A stretch of 12,450 nucleotides of DNA from Alphaproteobacteria bacterium (GCA_024402835.1 JAKSSZ010000011.1:1-12450), one strand, 5' to 3'; positions 1 to 8,233 are shown, counted from the first letter of the stretch. Notes: generated from the letters alone by a model not told the origin. Numbers and translations are program-made.

Positions 1-175
1 TGGGGACAACTGTATCCGAACCGCGCAAAGTTTTTATTATCGTTCTGGCTATTTCGGATTTACCCATACCCAAATCACCATGTAAAGCAACAGTCGTTGG
101 CGCAATTAAAGTTTTTGCAAAATCAACAGCCCAATCGCGTGTTGCTTGTAAATCTTTTAAAATATATTCTTTCAT
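1..175 (-). CDS. tsaE: TsaE, tRNA t6A-biosynthesis ATPase, N-terminal part
   Basis: Partial gene: 58 codons are visible before the window edge. The product reads MKEYILKDLQATRDWAVDFA, then a P-loop HGDLGMGKSE at about residues 35-44, which matches the TsaE/YjeE family Walker A (GDLGxGKT) with Ser in place of the usual Thr after Lys. The last visible residues (TVVP) are where the family's SPT motif would begin. TsaE is the small ATPase partner of TsaB/TsaD, which make N6-threonylcarbamoyladenosine at A37 of ANN-decoding tRNAs in the cytoplasm. The ATG lies one base after the stop of the small membrane protein gene, so translation is probably coupled; its own upstream AAAGAA is a weak ribosome site. 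It is the third visible gene of the uvrB operon. Identification rests on the P-loop context and size; the rest of the protein is not visible. Confidence 0.85.
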   Translation of the reverse strand, partial: MKEYILKDLQATRDWAVDFAKTLIAPTTVALHGDLGMGKSEIARTIIKTLRGSDTVVP

Positions 176-176
176 G

Positions 177-377
177 TTATTTATTCTTTTTATCTTTTCT
201 CAATTTAATATCCAATTTTGCTCCAAGCCACCCCAAAAACAAAAAGAGTACTTCAAATAGTATCATAATATGTATATTATTTAATAAGTTATTATTTACA
301 CAATATCTAAATAATTCAAATGCACCACTTAACAATACACAGTACGGAAACCATTTTATAAACGAATATTTTTTCAT
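177..377 (-). CDS. Small two-helix membrane protein, unknown function
   Basis: A 66-residue protein of no family I recognise. Two hydrophobic stretches, about residues 9-25 and 36-54, look like transmembrane helices. They are separated by a short polar Asn-rich turn (CVNNNLLNN), and the C-terminal tail is strongly basic (KLDIKLRKDKKNK), so by the positive-inside rule the tail is probably cytoplasmic. The reading frame is credible as a gene: the ATG is preceded by AAAGGA at a normal distance, it starts 13 bases after the uvrB stop, and it ends one base before the tsaE start, so it sits tightly inside an operon. The function cannot be inferred from DNA repair or tRNA-modification neighbours. 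It could be a lineage-specific inner-membrane protein. Confidence 0.65.
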   Translation of the reverse strand: MKKYSFIKWFPYCVLLSGAFELFRYCVNNNLLNNIHIMILFEVLFLFLGWLGAKLDIKLRKDKKNK

Positions 378-390
378 ATTTTTCCTTTCT

Positions 391-2379
391 TTATTCCAAT
401 AACAACAAATCTTCTTCTAGTTTATGTATTCTATCACGTATTTTAGCAGCTTTTTCAAACTCTAAATCATCTGCATATTTTAACATTTCTTTTGTTAATT
501 TTTCAATTTCTTTGTGTAAACCAATAGCATCAAATACATTATCTTTATCATATATCAAATTATCATTTGTCTTGTTTGGTTGTACTATTACTTCGTTAAA
601 AATGTCTTTGTGTATAGTTTGCGGTATTATGTTATGCTCAATATTATATTGTTGTTGTTTTGCACGTCTGCGGGAAGTTTCTTCCAATGCACGCTTCATA
701 GAATCTGTCATATTATCAGCATAAAGTAAAACACGACCATTAGCATTACGGGCTGCCCGTCCAATTGTTTGTATTAACGAACGTTCCGAACGCAAAAAAC
801 CCTCTTTGTCTGCATCTAAAATAGCAACAAGTTCACATTCTGGGACATCTAGTCCTTCGCGTAACAAGTTGATACCGACTAAAACATCATATTTACCAAG
901 TCGCAAATCTCGTAACAAATCTATTCTTTCCAATGTTTCTATGTCCGAATGCAAATAACGTGCACGTATATTGTGTTCTGTTAAATAATCAGTTAATTGT
1001 TCTGCCATCTTTTTTGTAAGTGTTGTTACTATGACACGTCCATGTGTTTTTTGTATTTCATCCAACAAATCATCTACTTGGTATTTTGTAGGACGAACTT
1101 CGCAAATAGGATCAAGCAACCCCGTTGGACGTATAACTTGTTCTGAAACAATACCATTTGCTTGTTCAAGTTCCCATTTTGCTGGAGTCGCTGAAACAAA
1201 AATTGTTTGAGGTCTTAGATTATCCCATTCTTCAAATGTCAATGGTCGGTTATCTATACAAGCAGGTAATCTGAATCCATATTGTGATAATGTTTCCTTG
1301 CGAGCCCTATCTCCACGCGCCATTGCAGATATTTGTGGAACCGTTACATGACTTTCATCTATAAACAATATTGAATCTTTTGGTAAATATTCAAATAAAG
1401 TTGGTGGCGGTTGCCCAGGTAATCGCCCAGATAAATATCTAGAATAATTTTCTATGCCATGACAAGTACCAGTTGTGGTCATCATTTCTATATCAAAATT
1501 AACGCGTTCACGTAATCTTTGTTCTTCAATATACTGCATATTATTATGAAAATAATTTAATCTTTCTTGTAAATCTTCACGAATTATATCAACGGCCTGT
1601 AATACCGATGGCAAAGGTGTTGCATAATGAGTATTAGGATAAATAACAATTTTATTTATATTTGATATTTTTTTACCAGTTAAAACATCAAATTCGTAAA
1701 TCTCTTCTATTTCATCTCCAAAAAAAGATATTTTCCATGCTCTATCTTGTGAGTGCGATGGAAAAATATCCATGGTGTCACCACGAACTCTAAAAGTTCC
1801 GCGTGTAAAATCTATATCATTTCTTTTATATTGAATATCAACCAAAGCGCGCATAATATTTTTCATAGAAACATTATCATTTACATTTAATATCAACCGC
1901 ATTTGAATATATTGCTCGGGTGAACCCATACCATAAATAGAAGAAACCGAAGAAACAACTATAACATCCCGTTCTTCTAACATTGCACGTGTAGCACTGT
2001 GACGCATTCTGTCCAATTGTTCATTTATAGAAGCGTCTTTATCTATGTACGTGTCTGTCGTTGGCATATACGCTTCTGGTTGATAATAATCATAATAAGA
2101 AACAAAATATTCAACGTGATTATTCGGAAAAAACGACTTCATTTCTGTATATAATTGTGCCGCTAAAATTTTATTTGGTGCCATAATCAAGGCCGGTCTT
2201 CCCAATTCTGCAATTACATTTGCCATAGTAAATGTTTTTCCAGAACCTGTCACACCCAACAAAACCTGTGATTTTTTGTTGTTTTTTATTCCGGACACCA
2301 ATTCAGAAATAGCCTGTGGTTGATCTCCCATAGGTTTATACGGTGAAACTAAATCAAAAATACATTTTTTTTGCGACAT
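391..2379 (-). CDS. uvrB: UvrB, excinuclease ABC subunit B
   Basis: Nucleotide-excision-repair damage-verification helicase that works with UvrA and UvrC in the cytoplasm. At 662 residues it has the normal family length (about 660-680). Visible landmarks in order: Walker A GVTGSGKT (42-49), the beta-hairpin segment YYDYYQPEAYMP (95-106) that clamps the DNA, GRLPGQPPPTLFEYLP (318-333), Walker B DESH (341-344), helicase motif V VGINLLREGLD (501-511), motif VI QTIGRAARN (537-545), and a C-terminal UVR domain (about 625-660) that contacts UvrC. All key residues look intact. The ATG at 2379 matches the conserved N-terminus (FDLVSPYKPMGDQPQAI), yet no clear Shine-Dalgarno precedes it: the upstream bases are almost only A and T. 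It is the first gene of a minus-strand operon with the small membrane protein and tsaE, diverging from the AsmA-like gene. Confidence 0.98.
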   Translation of the reverse strand: MSQKKCIFDLVSPYKPMGDQPQAISELVSGIKNNKKSQVLLGVTGSGKTFTMANVIAELGRPALIMAPNKILAAQLYTEMKSFFPNNHVEYFVSYYDYYQPEAYMPTTDTYIDKDASINEQLDRMRHSATRAMLEERDVIVVSSVSSIYGMGSPEQYIQMRLILNVNDNVSMKNIMRALVDIQYKRNDIDFTRGTFRVRGDTMDIFPSHSQDRAWKISFFGDEIEEIYEFDVLTGKKISNINKIVIYPNTHYATPLPSVLQAVDIIREDLQERLNYFHNNMQYIEEQRLRERVNFDIEMMTTTGTCHGIENYSRYLSGRLPGQPPPTLFEYLPKDSILFIDESHVTVPQISAMARGDRARKETLSQYGFRLPACIDNRPLTFEEWDNLRPQTIFVSATPAKWELEQANGIVSEQVIRPTGLLDPICEVRPTKYQVDDLLDEIQKTHGRVIVTTLTKKMAEQLTDYLTEHNIRARYLHSDIETLERIDLLRDLRLGKYDVLVGINLLREGLDVPECELVAILDADKEGFLRSERSLIQTIGRAARNANGRVLLYADNMTDSMKRALEETSRRRAKQQQYNIEHNIIPQTIHKDIFNEVIVQPNKTNDNLIYDKDNVFDAIGLHKEIEKLTKEMLKYADDLEFEKAAKIRDRIHKLEEDLLLLE

Positions 2380-2403
2380 TTTATTTTTTTATTACCAAAC
2401 CTT

Positions 2404-2431
2404 AATATAATTCATTATAATAAAAATACAA
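2404..2431 (-). promoter_or_regulatory. Candidate uvrB operon promoter
   Basis: On the minus strand, TTGTAT (2431-2426) and TATATT (2409-2404) are 16 bases apart, giving a start near 2397 and a leader of about 18 bases. It overlaps the candidate promoter of the divergent AsmA-like gene. Read from consensus only, in very AT-rich DNA, so chance matches are possible. No LexA-type palindrome was seen. Confidence 0.4.
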
Positions 2432-2437
2432 GGAAAG
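2416..2437 (+). promoter_or_regulatory. Candidate -10 box and ribosome site of the AsmA-like gene
   Basis: A perfect TATAAT (2416-2421) lies 21 bases before the ATG at 2443, and AAGGAAAG (2430-2437) is a well-placed Shine-Dalgarno. The matching -35 region (around 2393-2398) is poor. The ribosome site is what decides the start at 2443 rather than an in-frame ATG at 2371 that lies inside uvrB. Confidence 0.45.
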
Positions 2438-2442
2438 AGAAT

Positions 2443-4920
2443 ATGAGTATTAAACCCAGATACAAACGTAGAATAACCTGGACCTGTATATCATTACTGG
2501 GAAGTTTGTTATTGGCTATAATTATAGTTCCACCCATGATAAATTTAAATTCTTTGGCAACAAAAATAGAAGATACTATTTTTGCACAAACAGGGGTCAA
2601 AGCAAAAATAAATGGCGGGATAAATTTCAGTTTATTGGGTAAAGCGACTATCGTTGCGCACGATATTAGTATTGCAAATGGACATATTGATTCATGTGAA
2701 TTTACAATTCCTGTGTTTAGCATCTTTGATGTTAAACAAGCAAATATATCTGGGGATATCATTGTAAATAAAGCCAATATAAAAATACAGAAATTGTCGC
2801 AATTTAATATAAAAAACAATATACACATCCAAGATTCTGTCGTTAATTTTTTAAATAAAGATTATGCTATTGTGACAGCAACAGTATCAAACAATGACTT
2901 TTATTGCATCACTCGCACCAACCAACATAAATATGAAATTAACATGCGCAACAATGATTTTGTTGTCATAAATAATAACAACAAATTAAAAATAATTGGG
3001 CATTTGTCAGAAGACGGTTCGGCACGTGGTTCTTTGGAAATTATCGCAGAAAACATAAATAAATGGTTTGAATTTGACACCCCAAAAATCACAGGAAAAT
3101 TTCCAATAACGACAAACTTTGAATGGAACGGAAATTATGATATAAAATTTAACAATATATCCACAGACAATGTAAAAGGAAATATATATTTAAACGAAAA
3201 TGGTTCACGGTTTATTCAATTAAAATCAAACAAATCAAATATGGATTTTTCATTTTTATTACAACCAACAAAATTTTTTATAAATACAACTGTTGACTTA
3301 GATTTTTCTGGAAATATAAAATTTGCAAATAATACTTTTAATCATATTTATGTAAATGCGGTTGGAACGGATTCTGAATTAACTATAAATAAAATTATTG
3401 CTGATGACACGACCATTCAACAAGGACATATTACAAAATATGGTGCAGAAAATATAAACATAACATCAAAATATAATGGAAAAAATATATCTTGTTTGTT
3501 TTCAGGAACACCAAACAAATGGAGTTGTTCTGATTTTGCTTATGATAACAAAATAACAGGTAGCGTGTATTATAACGACAATCACTTTGATATAATATTA
3601 AAATCAAATACCGACATAGATAATTTACAAGAATTATTAACTGATGCAAATTCTTTAATAGAAAACGCCAATATCAGTTTTATGTTCCCAAACATGGCCG
3701 GAACAATAAAAATCATAAATAAAAAGCAACAAGTTTCATACGAGTTTATAAAAAATAAAAATCTGACATGGGCTAAAACAAGTTTAGATTTTCTGCCCAA
3801 ATTTATGTATGATGAATACGGAGATTTTATGTGGCAAGGTGATGAAATGTATTTCATACCATACAGCAAAACATGGCAATTAAAAACAAACGGAAATTAT
3901 TTTAATATTGTTGGTAATTCTTTTAAAGAATGGTTAAACAATCTAAATTTACAAGCAATAAAAGATTCTGCATACACAATATATGGTAATTATAAAAACA
4001 AATCTCTTGCTGGGCTTACAATTAACGTTTTAAATCATACATTTAAAGGTTCCGCTGTTGGTAATAACATAGTATTAAAAACAGATATATTAAATATAGA
4101 TAGTTTAATAGAACAAAAATATTTAGACAATTATGAAGAATTATCTTTCTTTTATCCCGCTGTAATAACATTACCTTTTGCAATAGATATAAATTTATCT
4201 TTATCTGCAAACGAGATGATTTATAAAAACATAAAATACAACAGTTTTATTTATTCATTAAAAGAAAACACTCAAACTTTTTCTATTGCGGATTCTGCAC
4301 GTGGTAATTTGCTTGCCACACTCAAAAAAGACAACGCAAATTATTTTTTAGATGTTCAATTAAACAAGTTTTTAATAAATGGCTTTTTATTACCAACAAA
4401 CACACCTTTAAATATATCCGACTCTGTTATAACATCGGAAATTCATCTACAAACAAACGGAAAAATAGCATATGATTTTTGGAATAATTTTTATGGAACT
4501 TTTGACGCAAGTTTTGATGGTGGAACATTACAAGGATTGGGAATAGCAAACTTTTATGCAAACTATCAAAACATACATACTTTAAATGCCGAAGAATATC
4601 TATCACAAGCTTTTAGTGGTGGTATTTCGCCAATAAAAAAATTACAAATTACCGGTGATTATAATAGTGGAAATATAAAAACCACAACACCTTTTACATT
4701 ATTATTAAAACATACCGACATTGTGGGAACAATGGAATTTTATGACAAAAAAATGCAAACAAATTTAAATATACTTTTACGTGGAACTTCAACAAATCCA
4801 ACACCTATAAATTTACAAATAAACAAAAACGGTTCGCGTGATTATTCACTATCTGAAATAATGACAACATTTGATGCAGAATATATGAAAGATTTTATAC
4901 GTTCTCACGATAGATTTTAA
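2443..4920 (+). CDS. AsmA-like envelope protein
   Basis: An 825-residue protein of the AsmA/TamB-like superfamily. These are inner-membrane-anchored, periplasm-spanning proteins linked to outer-membrane assembly and phospholipid or lipid transfer. The N-terminus has a basic stretch (KPRYKRR) and one membrane helix at about residues 12-31, followed by PPMINLNSLATKIEDTIFAQTG, which closely follows the family's signature after the helix. The rest is long, Asn- and Ile-rich and beta-prone, without obvious enzymatic motifs, as expected for a lipid-groove repeat protein. The C-terminal part (about residues 680-825, with DASFDGGTLQGLGIANF and GDYNSGNIKTTTP) resembles the conserved AsmA C-terminal region. 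The start is chosen by AAGGAAAG before the ATG; upstream in-frame codons overlap uvrB. It ends at a bidirectional terminator shared with aspS. The exact subfamily (AsmA, YicH, YhjG or TamB relative) is not resolved. Confidence 0.82.
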   Translation: MSIKPRYKRRITWTCISLLGSLLLAIIIVPPMINLNSLATKIEDTIFAQTGVKAKINGGINFSLLGKATIVAHDISIANGHIDSCEFTIPVFSIFDVKQANISGDIIVNKANIKIQKLSQFNIKNNIHIQDSVVNFLNKDYAIVTATVSNNDFYCITRTNQHKYEINMRNNDFVVINNNNKLKIIGHLSEDGSARGSLEIIAENINKWFEFDTPKITGKFPITTNFEWNGNYDIKFNNISTDNVKGNIYLNENGSRFIQLKSNKSNMDFSFLLQPTKFFINTTVDLDFSGNIKFANNTFNHIYVNAVGTDSELTINKIIADDTTIQQGHITKYGAENINITSKYNGKNISCLFSGTPNKWSCSDFAYDNKITGSVYYNDNHFDIILKSNTDIDNLQELLTDANSLIENANISFMFPNMAGTIKIINKKQQVSYEFIKNKNLTWAKTSLDFLPKFMYDEYGDFMWQGDEMYFIPYSKTWQLKTNGNYFNIVGNSFKEWLNNLNLQAIKDSAYTIYGNYKNKSLAGLTINVLNHTFKGSAVGNNIVLKTDILNIDSLIEQKYLDNYEELSFFYPAVITLPFAIDINLSLSANEMIYKNIKYNSFIYSLKENTQTFSIADSARGNLLATLKKDNANYFLDVQLNKFLINGFLLPTNTPLNISDSVITSEIHLQTNGKIAYDFWNNFYGTFDASFDGGTLQGLGIANFYANYQNIHTLNAEEYLSQAFSGGISPIKKLQITGDYNSGNIKTTTPFTLLLKHTDIVGTMEFYDKKMQTNLNILLRGTSTNPTPINLQINKNGSRDYSLSEIMTTFDAEYMKDFIRSHDRF

Positions 4921-4923
4921 TAT

Positions 4924-4952
4924 AAAAATCCCGGTATTTGCCGGGATTTTTT
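4924..4952. terminator. Bidirectional intrinsic terminator between the AsmA-like gene and aspS
   Basis: A perfect 11-bp stem AAAAATCCCGG (4924-4934) / CCGGGATTTTT (4941-4951) with the 6-base loop TATTTG. Runs of T follow on the plus strand and, because of the A-run, on the minus strand too. It lies 3 bases after the AsmA-like stop and 2 bases before the aspS stop, so it serves both convergent genes. Confidence 0.95.
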
Positions 4953-4953
4953 A

Positions 4954-6711
4954 TTAGCCTTTTTTACGAACTTGGATATGAACTTCACGTAACTGTTGTT
5001 CTGTCACTTCACGTGGCGCACCCAACATTAAATCTTGACCACGTTGATTTGTTGGGAACAAAACAACTTCACGTAAATTTTCAGCACCTATCATTATTTG
5101 GACAAGTCTATCTAATCCAAAAGCACACCCACCGTGCGGAGGAGCACCGTATTGGAAAGCGGCATACATTCCACCAAATTTTTCTTTTACAACTTCGGGG
5201 CCATATCCAGCAACAGCAAAAGCCTTTATCATAGTTTCTGGATTATAATTTCTTAACCCACCACTACATATCTCGCAACCATTTAAGACCATATCAAATT
5301 GATTTGCTTTTATTTTCAATGGTTCATCTTTATCCAAATCACCTTTTGGCAAACTAAATGGATTATGACCGAAATCAATTTGACCAGTTTCTTCATTTAA
5401 TTCATACATTGGAAAATCTTCAATCCAACAAAATCTGAATTCTTTTTCATCAATTAAATTCAAATCTTCACCCAATTTTATACGTAATTTTCCAGACGCT
5501 TTTGCAGCGTTTTCTGAATTATCACAAACAAAAAACAGTGATGAATTATCACCGGCGATTTTATGCAATTGTTCAATTCGTGTTGCATCTAATTTTTTAA
5601 CAACAGGCCCTTTTGCTTCTTCGGCAAAAACAATATAACCCAAACCACCAAGTCCAAGTTCTTTTACAGCATAATCGCCAAGTTTATCAAACCAAGAACG
5701 AGGTTTGTCTGCAGATGCCGGTGCAGGAATTGCACGAACCACAGCACCATTTTCTATGGCATTTGCAAAAATACCAAAATCAGAACCACGAAAAACTTCT
5801 GTGACATCAGAAATTATAATTGGATTACGTAAATCTGGTTTATCTGTCCCATATTTCAACATTGCTTCTTCAAATGGAATATGAGGAATTTCCGGACATA
5901 CTTTTGCATCTGGAACAAAGGTCTTTATCATTTCAGGCATCAATTCATTTCCAATTGCTTGAATTTCAGGCACCTCTACAAAAGACATTTCTATATCTAA
6001 TTGATAAAATTCTATCAATCTATCTGCACGCAAATCTTCATCACGAAAACATGGCGCTATTTGAAAATATCTATCAAATCCAGATATTTGTATTAATTGT
6101 TTAAATTGTTGTGGCGCCTGTGGCAATGCATAAAACATTCCATGATGGACACGACTGGGGACCAAATAATCACGAGCGCCTTCGGGACTGGATACCGTTA
6201 AAATTGGTGTTTGGAATTCCGAAAAACCCAAATCCCACATTTTATCACGAATATATTTCATAACACGGTTACGAAATAAAATATTTTTATGCATAGTTTC
6301 ACGACGCAAATCAATAAAACGATATTTTAAACGTAAATCTTCGGCAACATCATTATCATCACCAAAAACTTGTAAAGGCAAAACATCGGCATTTGTCAAT
6401 ATTTCCCAAGAGGTCGCTTGGACTTCTATTTCACCAGTAGGCAATTTATCATTTATTGCATCAGCCGAACGAGCAACAACATTACCAGTAATTTTTATTA
6501 CTGATTCCGAATGAATTTTTTCAAGATTTGCATCACCACCATCAAAAACACATTGTGTGATTCCATAATTATCACGCAAATCTATAAATAATAAAGAACC
6601 ATGGTCACGTTTACGATGAACCCAACCAGATAAAGTCACAGTTTCACCAACATTTGCAGATTTCAATTCACCACAAGTGTGTGTTCTGTATTTTGATTTT
6701 AAAGATATCAT
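4954..6711 (-). CDS. aspS: Aspartyl-tRNA synthetase (class IIb)
   Basis: Charges tRNA-Asp, and possibly tRNA-Asn if it is the non-discriminating type, which cannot be decided here. With the start at 6711 it has 585 residues, normal for bacterial AspRS. Visible parts: the N-terminal OB-fold anticodon-binding domain (about 1-105, with LSGWVHRKRDHGSLLFIDLRD), class II motif 1 (about 163-185, FQTPILTVSSPEGARDYLVP), motif 2 (222-244, FRDEDLRADRLIEFYQLDIE), the bacterial GAD insertion (about 280-420), and motif 3 (528-540, GCAFGLDRLVQIM), followed by RGQDLMLGAP. The start is set by AAGGGTG about 7 bases before the ATG. An upstream GTG at 6807 in the same frame would add 32 residues but runs through the T-box antiterminator and adds non-homologous sequence. 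The gene follows the J-domain gene in the same orientation, with its own promoter and T-box leader. Confidence 0.97.
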   Translation of the reverse strand: MISLKSKYRTHTCGELKSANVGETVTLSGWVHRKRDHGSLLFIDLRDNYGITQCVFDGGDANLEKIHSESVIKITGNVVARSADAINDKLPTGEIEVQATSWEILTNADVLPLQVFGDDNDVAEDLRLKYRFIDLRRETMHKNILFRNRVMKYIRDKMWDLGFSEFQTPILTVSSPEGARDYLVPSRVHHGMFYALPQAPQQFKQLIQISGFDRYFQIAPCFRDEDLRADRLIEFYQLDIEMSFVEVPEIQAIGNELMPEMIKTFVPDAKVCPEIPHIPFEEAMLKYGTDKPDLRNPIIISDVTEVFRGSDFGIFANAIENGAVVRAIPAPASADKPRSWFDKLGDYAVKELGLGGLGYIVFAEEAKGPVVKKLDATRIEQLHKIAGDNSSLFFVCDNSENAAKASGKLRIKLGEDLNLIDEKEFRFCWIEDFPMYELNEETGQIDFGHNPFSLPKGDLDKDEPLKIKANQFDMVLNGCEICSGGLRNYNPETMIKAFAVAGYGPEVVKEKFGGMYAAFQYGAPPHGGCAFGLDRLVQIMIGAENLREVVLFPTNQRGQDLMLGAPREVTEQQLREVHIQVRKKG

Positions 6712-6913
6712 TTTTACACCCTTTGTTTTGGTGCTTTTTTTACATATATTTAGCACCAATTCAAATCTTAAATACAGGGGCGCTAAGATTTTTTCGCGCG
6801 GTGCCACCCTGCTCTTTTTACTTTACAGAACTTCTATTACTCCACGGTTGTCGGTCGTATCAACATAATAAAATATTCTTCATTGTTTCTAAATTCACCA
6901 AAAACAAATACAC
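6712..6913 (-). promoter_or_regulatory. T-box leader of aspS (tRNA-responsive riboswitch)
   Basis: Seen on the minus strand: the diagnostic T-box AGGGTGGCACCGCG at 6810-6797. It folds as a canonical antiterminator: CAGGG (6811-6807), the 7-base bulge TGGCACC (6806-6800), GCGC (6799-6796), a 12-base loop, GCGC (6783-6780), CCCTG (6779-6775). The bulge TGGC would pair with an uncharged tRNA ending GCCA, that is discriminator G73, which is correct for tRNA-Asp (and tRNA-Asn). A competing helix AAATCTTA/TAAGATTT places the 3' antiterminator strand in a loop. No T-run follows it, so control of ribosome access rather than termination is possible: CCCT could pair with AGGG of the Shine-Dalgarno. Only about 100 bases lie between the predicted start and the T-box, so the decoding stem is short. 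Two GAC triplets (6856-6854 and 6852-6850) are candidate Asp specifiers in a hairpin whose outer stem pairs 6873-6865 with 6840-6832. Confidence 0.88.
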
Positions 6914-6919
6914 GGTTAT

Positions 6920-6949
6920 GTTATAACCCAATTTCAAAAATTTCAACAA
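6920..6949 (-). promoter_or_regulatory. Candidate aspS promoter
   Basis: On the minus strand TATAAC (6925-6920) is the -10 box. TTGTTG (6949-6944) is 18 bases upstream of it, or TTGAAA (6946-6941) 15 bases upstream. It starts about 10 bases after the stop of the J-domain gene, so aspS is probably transcribed on its own, possibly with read-through because no terminator separates the two genes. Confidence 0.5.
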
Positions 6950-6958
6950 TAAATATAG

Positions 6959-7963
6959 TTATGCTCTTTGTCTTTTTTTATACCTTTCGACTGCAGCATT
7001 ATATCTATTAAGAGCAGCTGCTTCTTGTTTCTTCAATAAACGAGCTTTAACAAGTGTTGTCTTATGTCCTAAGACAGCCTGTCTATAAGCCAATTTCGAC
7101 TGTCGAAGTTTCATTGCATTGCTTGAGGTGGGTTTCTTATCATATTCTGACTGGGCTTTTTCTACCAATACTTTATTTTTTTTAACTTTATTATATGCTA
7201 TTACACAATATTCTTTTGCATAATTTTCTGCAATCTGTCGTGCTTTCTCAAACTCGTTCCACAATCGCTTTAATTCTGCATCTGTATTTATATTTTGGGA
7301 ACCACCAGCTGGGCGACGCGCACCTTGTGAACTCGCATTATTTTGTGATGAACCAGATGGACGACTTTGTTGCCTACCTGTGTTTTGTGTGGTTGAACCA
7401 GAGGAACTCGGTCTCTGTGAACTTGTAGATTGTGATGTTTGTCTTCTTCTACTAAAAATCTCTTGAAAAACTCTATTAGCTTCATTTATATTTTGAAATC
7501 TTGTAGTTGCATCACTAGCAGTATTTCTATCTGGATGATATCTCATGGCCAGATTTCTATATGCTCTGCGCACTTGATCTTCCGTAGCATTTTGTGGAAC
7601 GCCAAGAATTTGTGCGGCTTGAACCATATTCATCTTTGATTTAACATTCTTTTGTACACCCTTTGTCACCGCCATACGTATATTGTTTCCATTTCTGTCC
7701 CAATTCGCGTATATCCCATCAGTGAATATACGTGGTCTTCCATTGGGGCTATCAATAGAAACAGAACTTCTATACAATGTTGTTTCTATAACTCCATCAG
7801 CAGTAATGGATATATGTAAATTTTCATTGATATGTTGCCTTATATATTTCCACAAAGGCGTATCAAAATCTATATCAGTCAATTTATTAATCATTTCCTC
7901 TAAATCGACCATATTGCTACCCGGAACTCTTCGATTTGGTACAAATTTTGTATTAGTATTCAA
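6959..7963 (-). CDS. J-domain (DnaJ-type) co-chaperone with atypical architecture
   Basis: A 334-residue protein whose J-domain is internal (about 114-170) instead of N-terminal: AAQILGVPQNATEDQVRRAY, the invariant HPD at 143-145 within RYHPDRN, and RFQNINEANRVF. HPD stimulates DnaK ATPase, so partnering with Hsp70 is expected from the family. Residues 1-110 match nothing I recognise and look globular. Residues about 175-225 are a Ser/Gln/Thr/Arg-rich low-complexity linker. Residues about 228-334 are highly charged, helical and probably coiled coil (ENYAKEYCVIAYNKVKKNKV, and RLLKKQEAAALNRYNAAVER). There are no zinc-finger or DnaJ C-terminal beta domains, so it is not DnaJ or CbpA itself. The start is TTG, chosen because AGAAGGAG sits 7 bases upstream and a strong promoter lies just before; the first in-frame ATG is codon 18. 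The client or role is unknown. Confidence 0.8.
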   Translation of the reverse strand: MNTNTKFVPNRRVPGSNMVDLEEMINKLTDIDFDTPLWKYIRQHINENLHISITADGVIETTLYRSSVSIDSPNGRPRIFTDGIYANWDRNGNNIRMAVTKGVQKNVKSKMNMVQAAQILGVPQNATEDQVRRAYRNLAMRYHPDRNTASDATTRFQNINEANRVFQEIFSRRRQTSQSTSSQRPSSSGSTTQNTGRQQSRPSGSSQNNASSQGARRPAGGSQNINTDAELKRLWNEFEKARQIAENYAKEYCVIAYNKVKKNKVLVEKAQSEYDKKPTSSNAMKLRQSKLAYRQAVLGHKTTLVKARLLKKQEAAALNRYNAAVERYKKRQRA

Positions 7964-7985
7964 AATAGTCTCCTTCTTTTCGTTA

Positions 7986-8014
7986 ATTATACCATACTGA
8001 GCTCCTATTTACAA
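7986..8014 (-). promoter_or_regulatory. Promoter of the J-domain gene
   Basis: On the minus strand TTGTAA (8014-8009), a 17-base spacer and a perfect TATAAT (7991-7986). Transcription would begin near 7979, giving a leader of about 16 bases that contains the AGAAGGAG ribosome site of the TTG start. The short leader also argues for that start. Confidence 0.7.
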
Positions 8015-8233
8015 ATATAATTCACATACAGAATACAATTACTGATTTTATATCAATATGGATAAAAATATCTTGAATTGGTTTTTGTTCTGTATTAGAA
8101 TATAAACATACAAAGATAGTTGTATAGATTGTGATATTGCTGTCTTTGATTGTAAATTTATAAATTGATCGCAAGATCCCCCCACACAATAAAAATAGAT
8201 GATTGTCATCTAAGTAAACTTTAGGTGCAAAAA

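Noticed and set aside
2371..2442. A longer AsmA-like start at 2371
   Set aside because: It overlaps the uvrB start region and has no ribosome site; the ATG at 2443 follows AAGGAAAG and begins the expected basic stretch plus membrane helix.
6712..6807. A 32-residue N-terminal extension of AspRS from an upstream GTG
   Set aside because: It translates the T-box antiterminator, has no homology to AspRS N-termini, and the ATG at 6711 has a proper AAGGGTG ribosome site.
8111..8148. Hairpin CAAAGATAG/CTGTCTTTG between the J-domain and HD genes
   Set aside because: Nine pairs with a 20-base AT-rich loop and no T-run; too weak to call a terminator or regulatory element.
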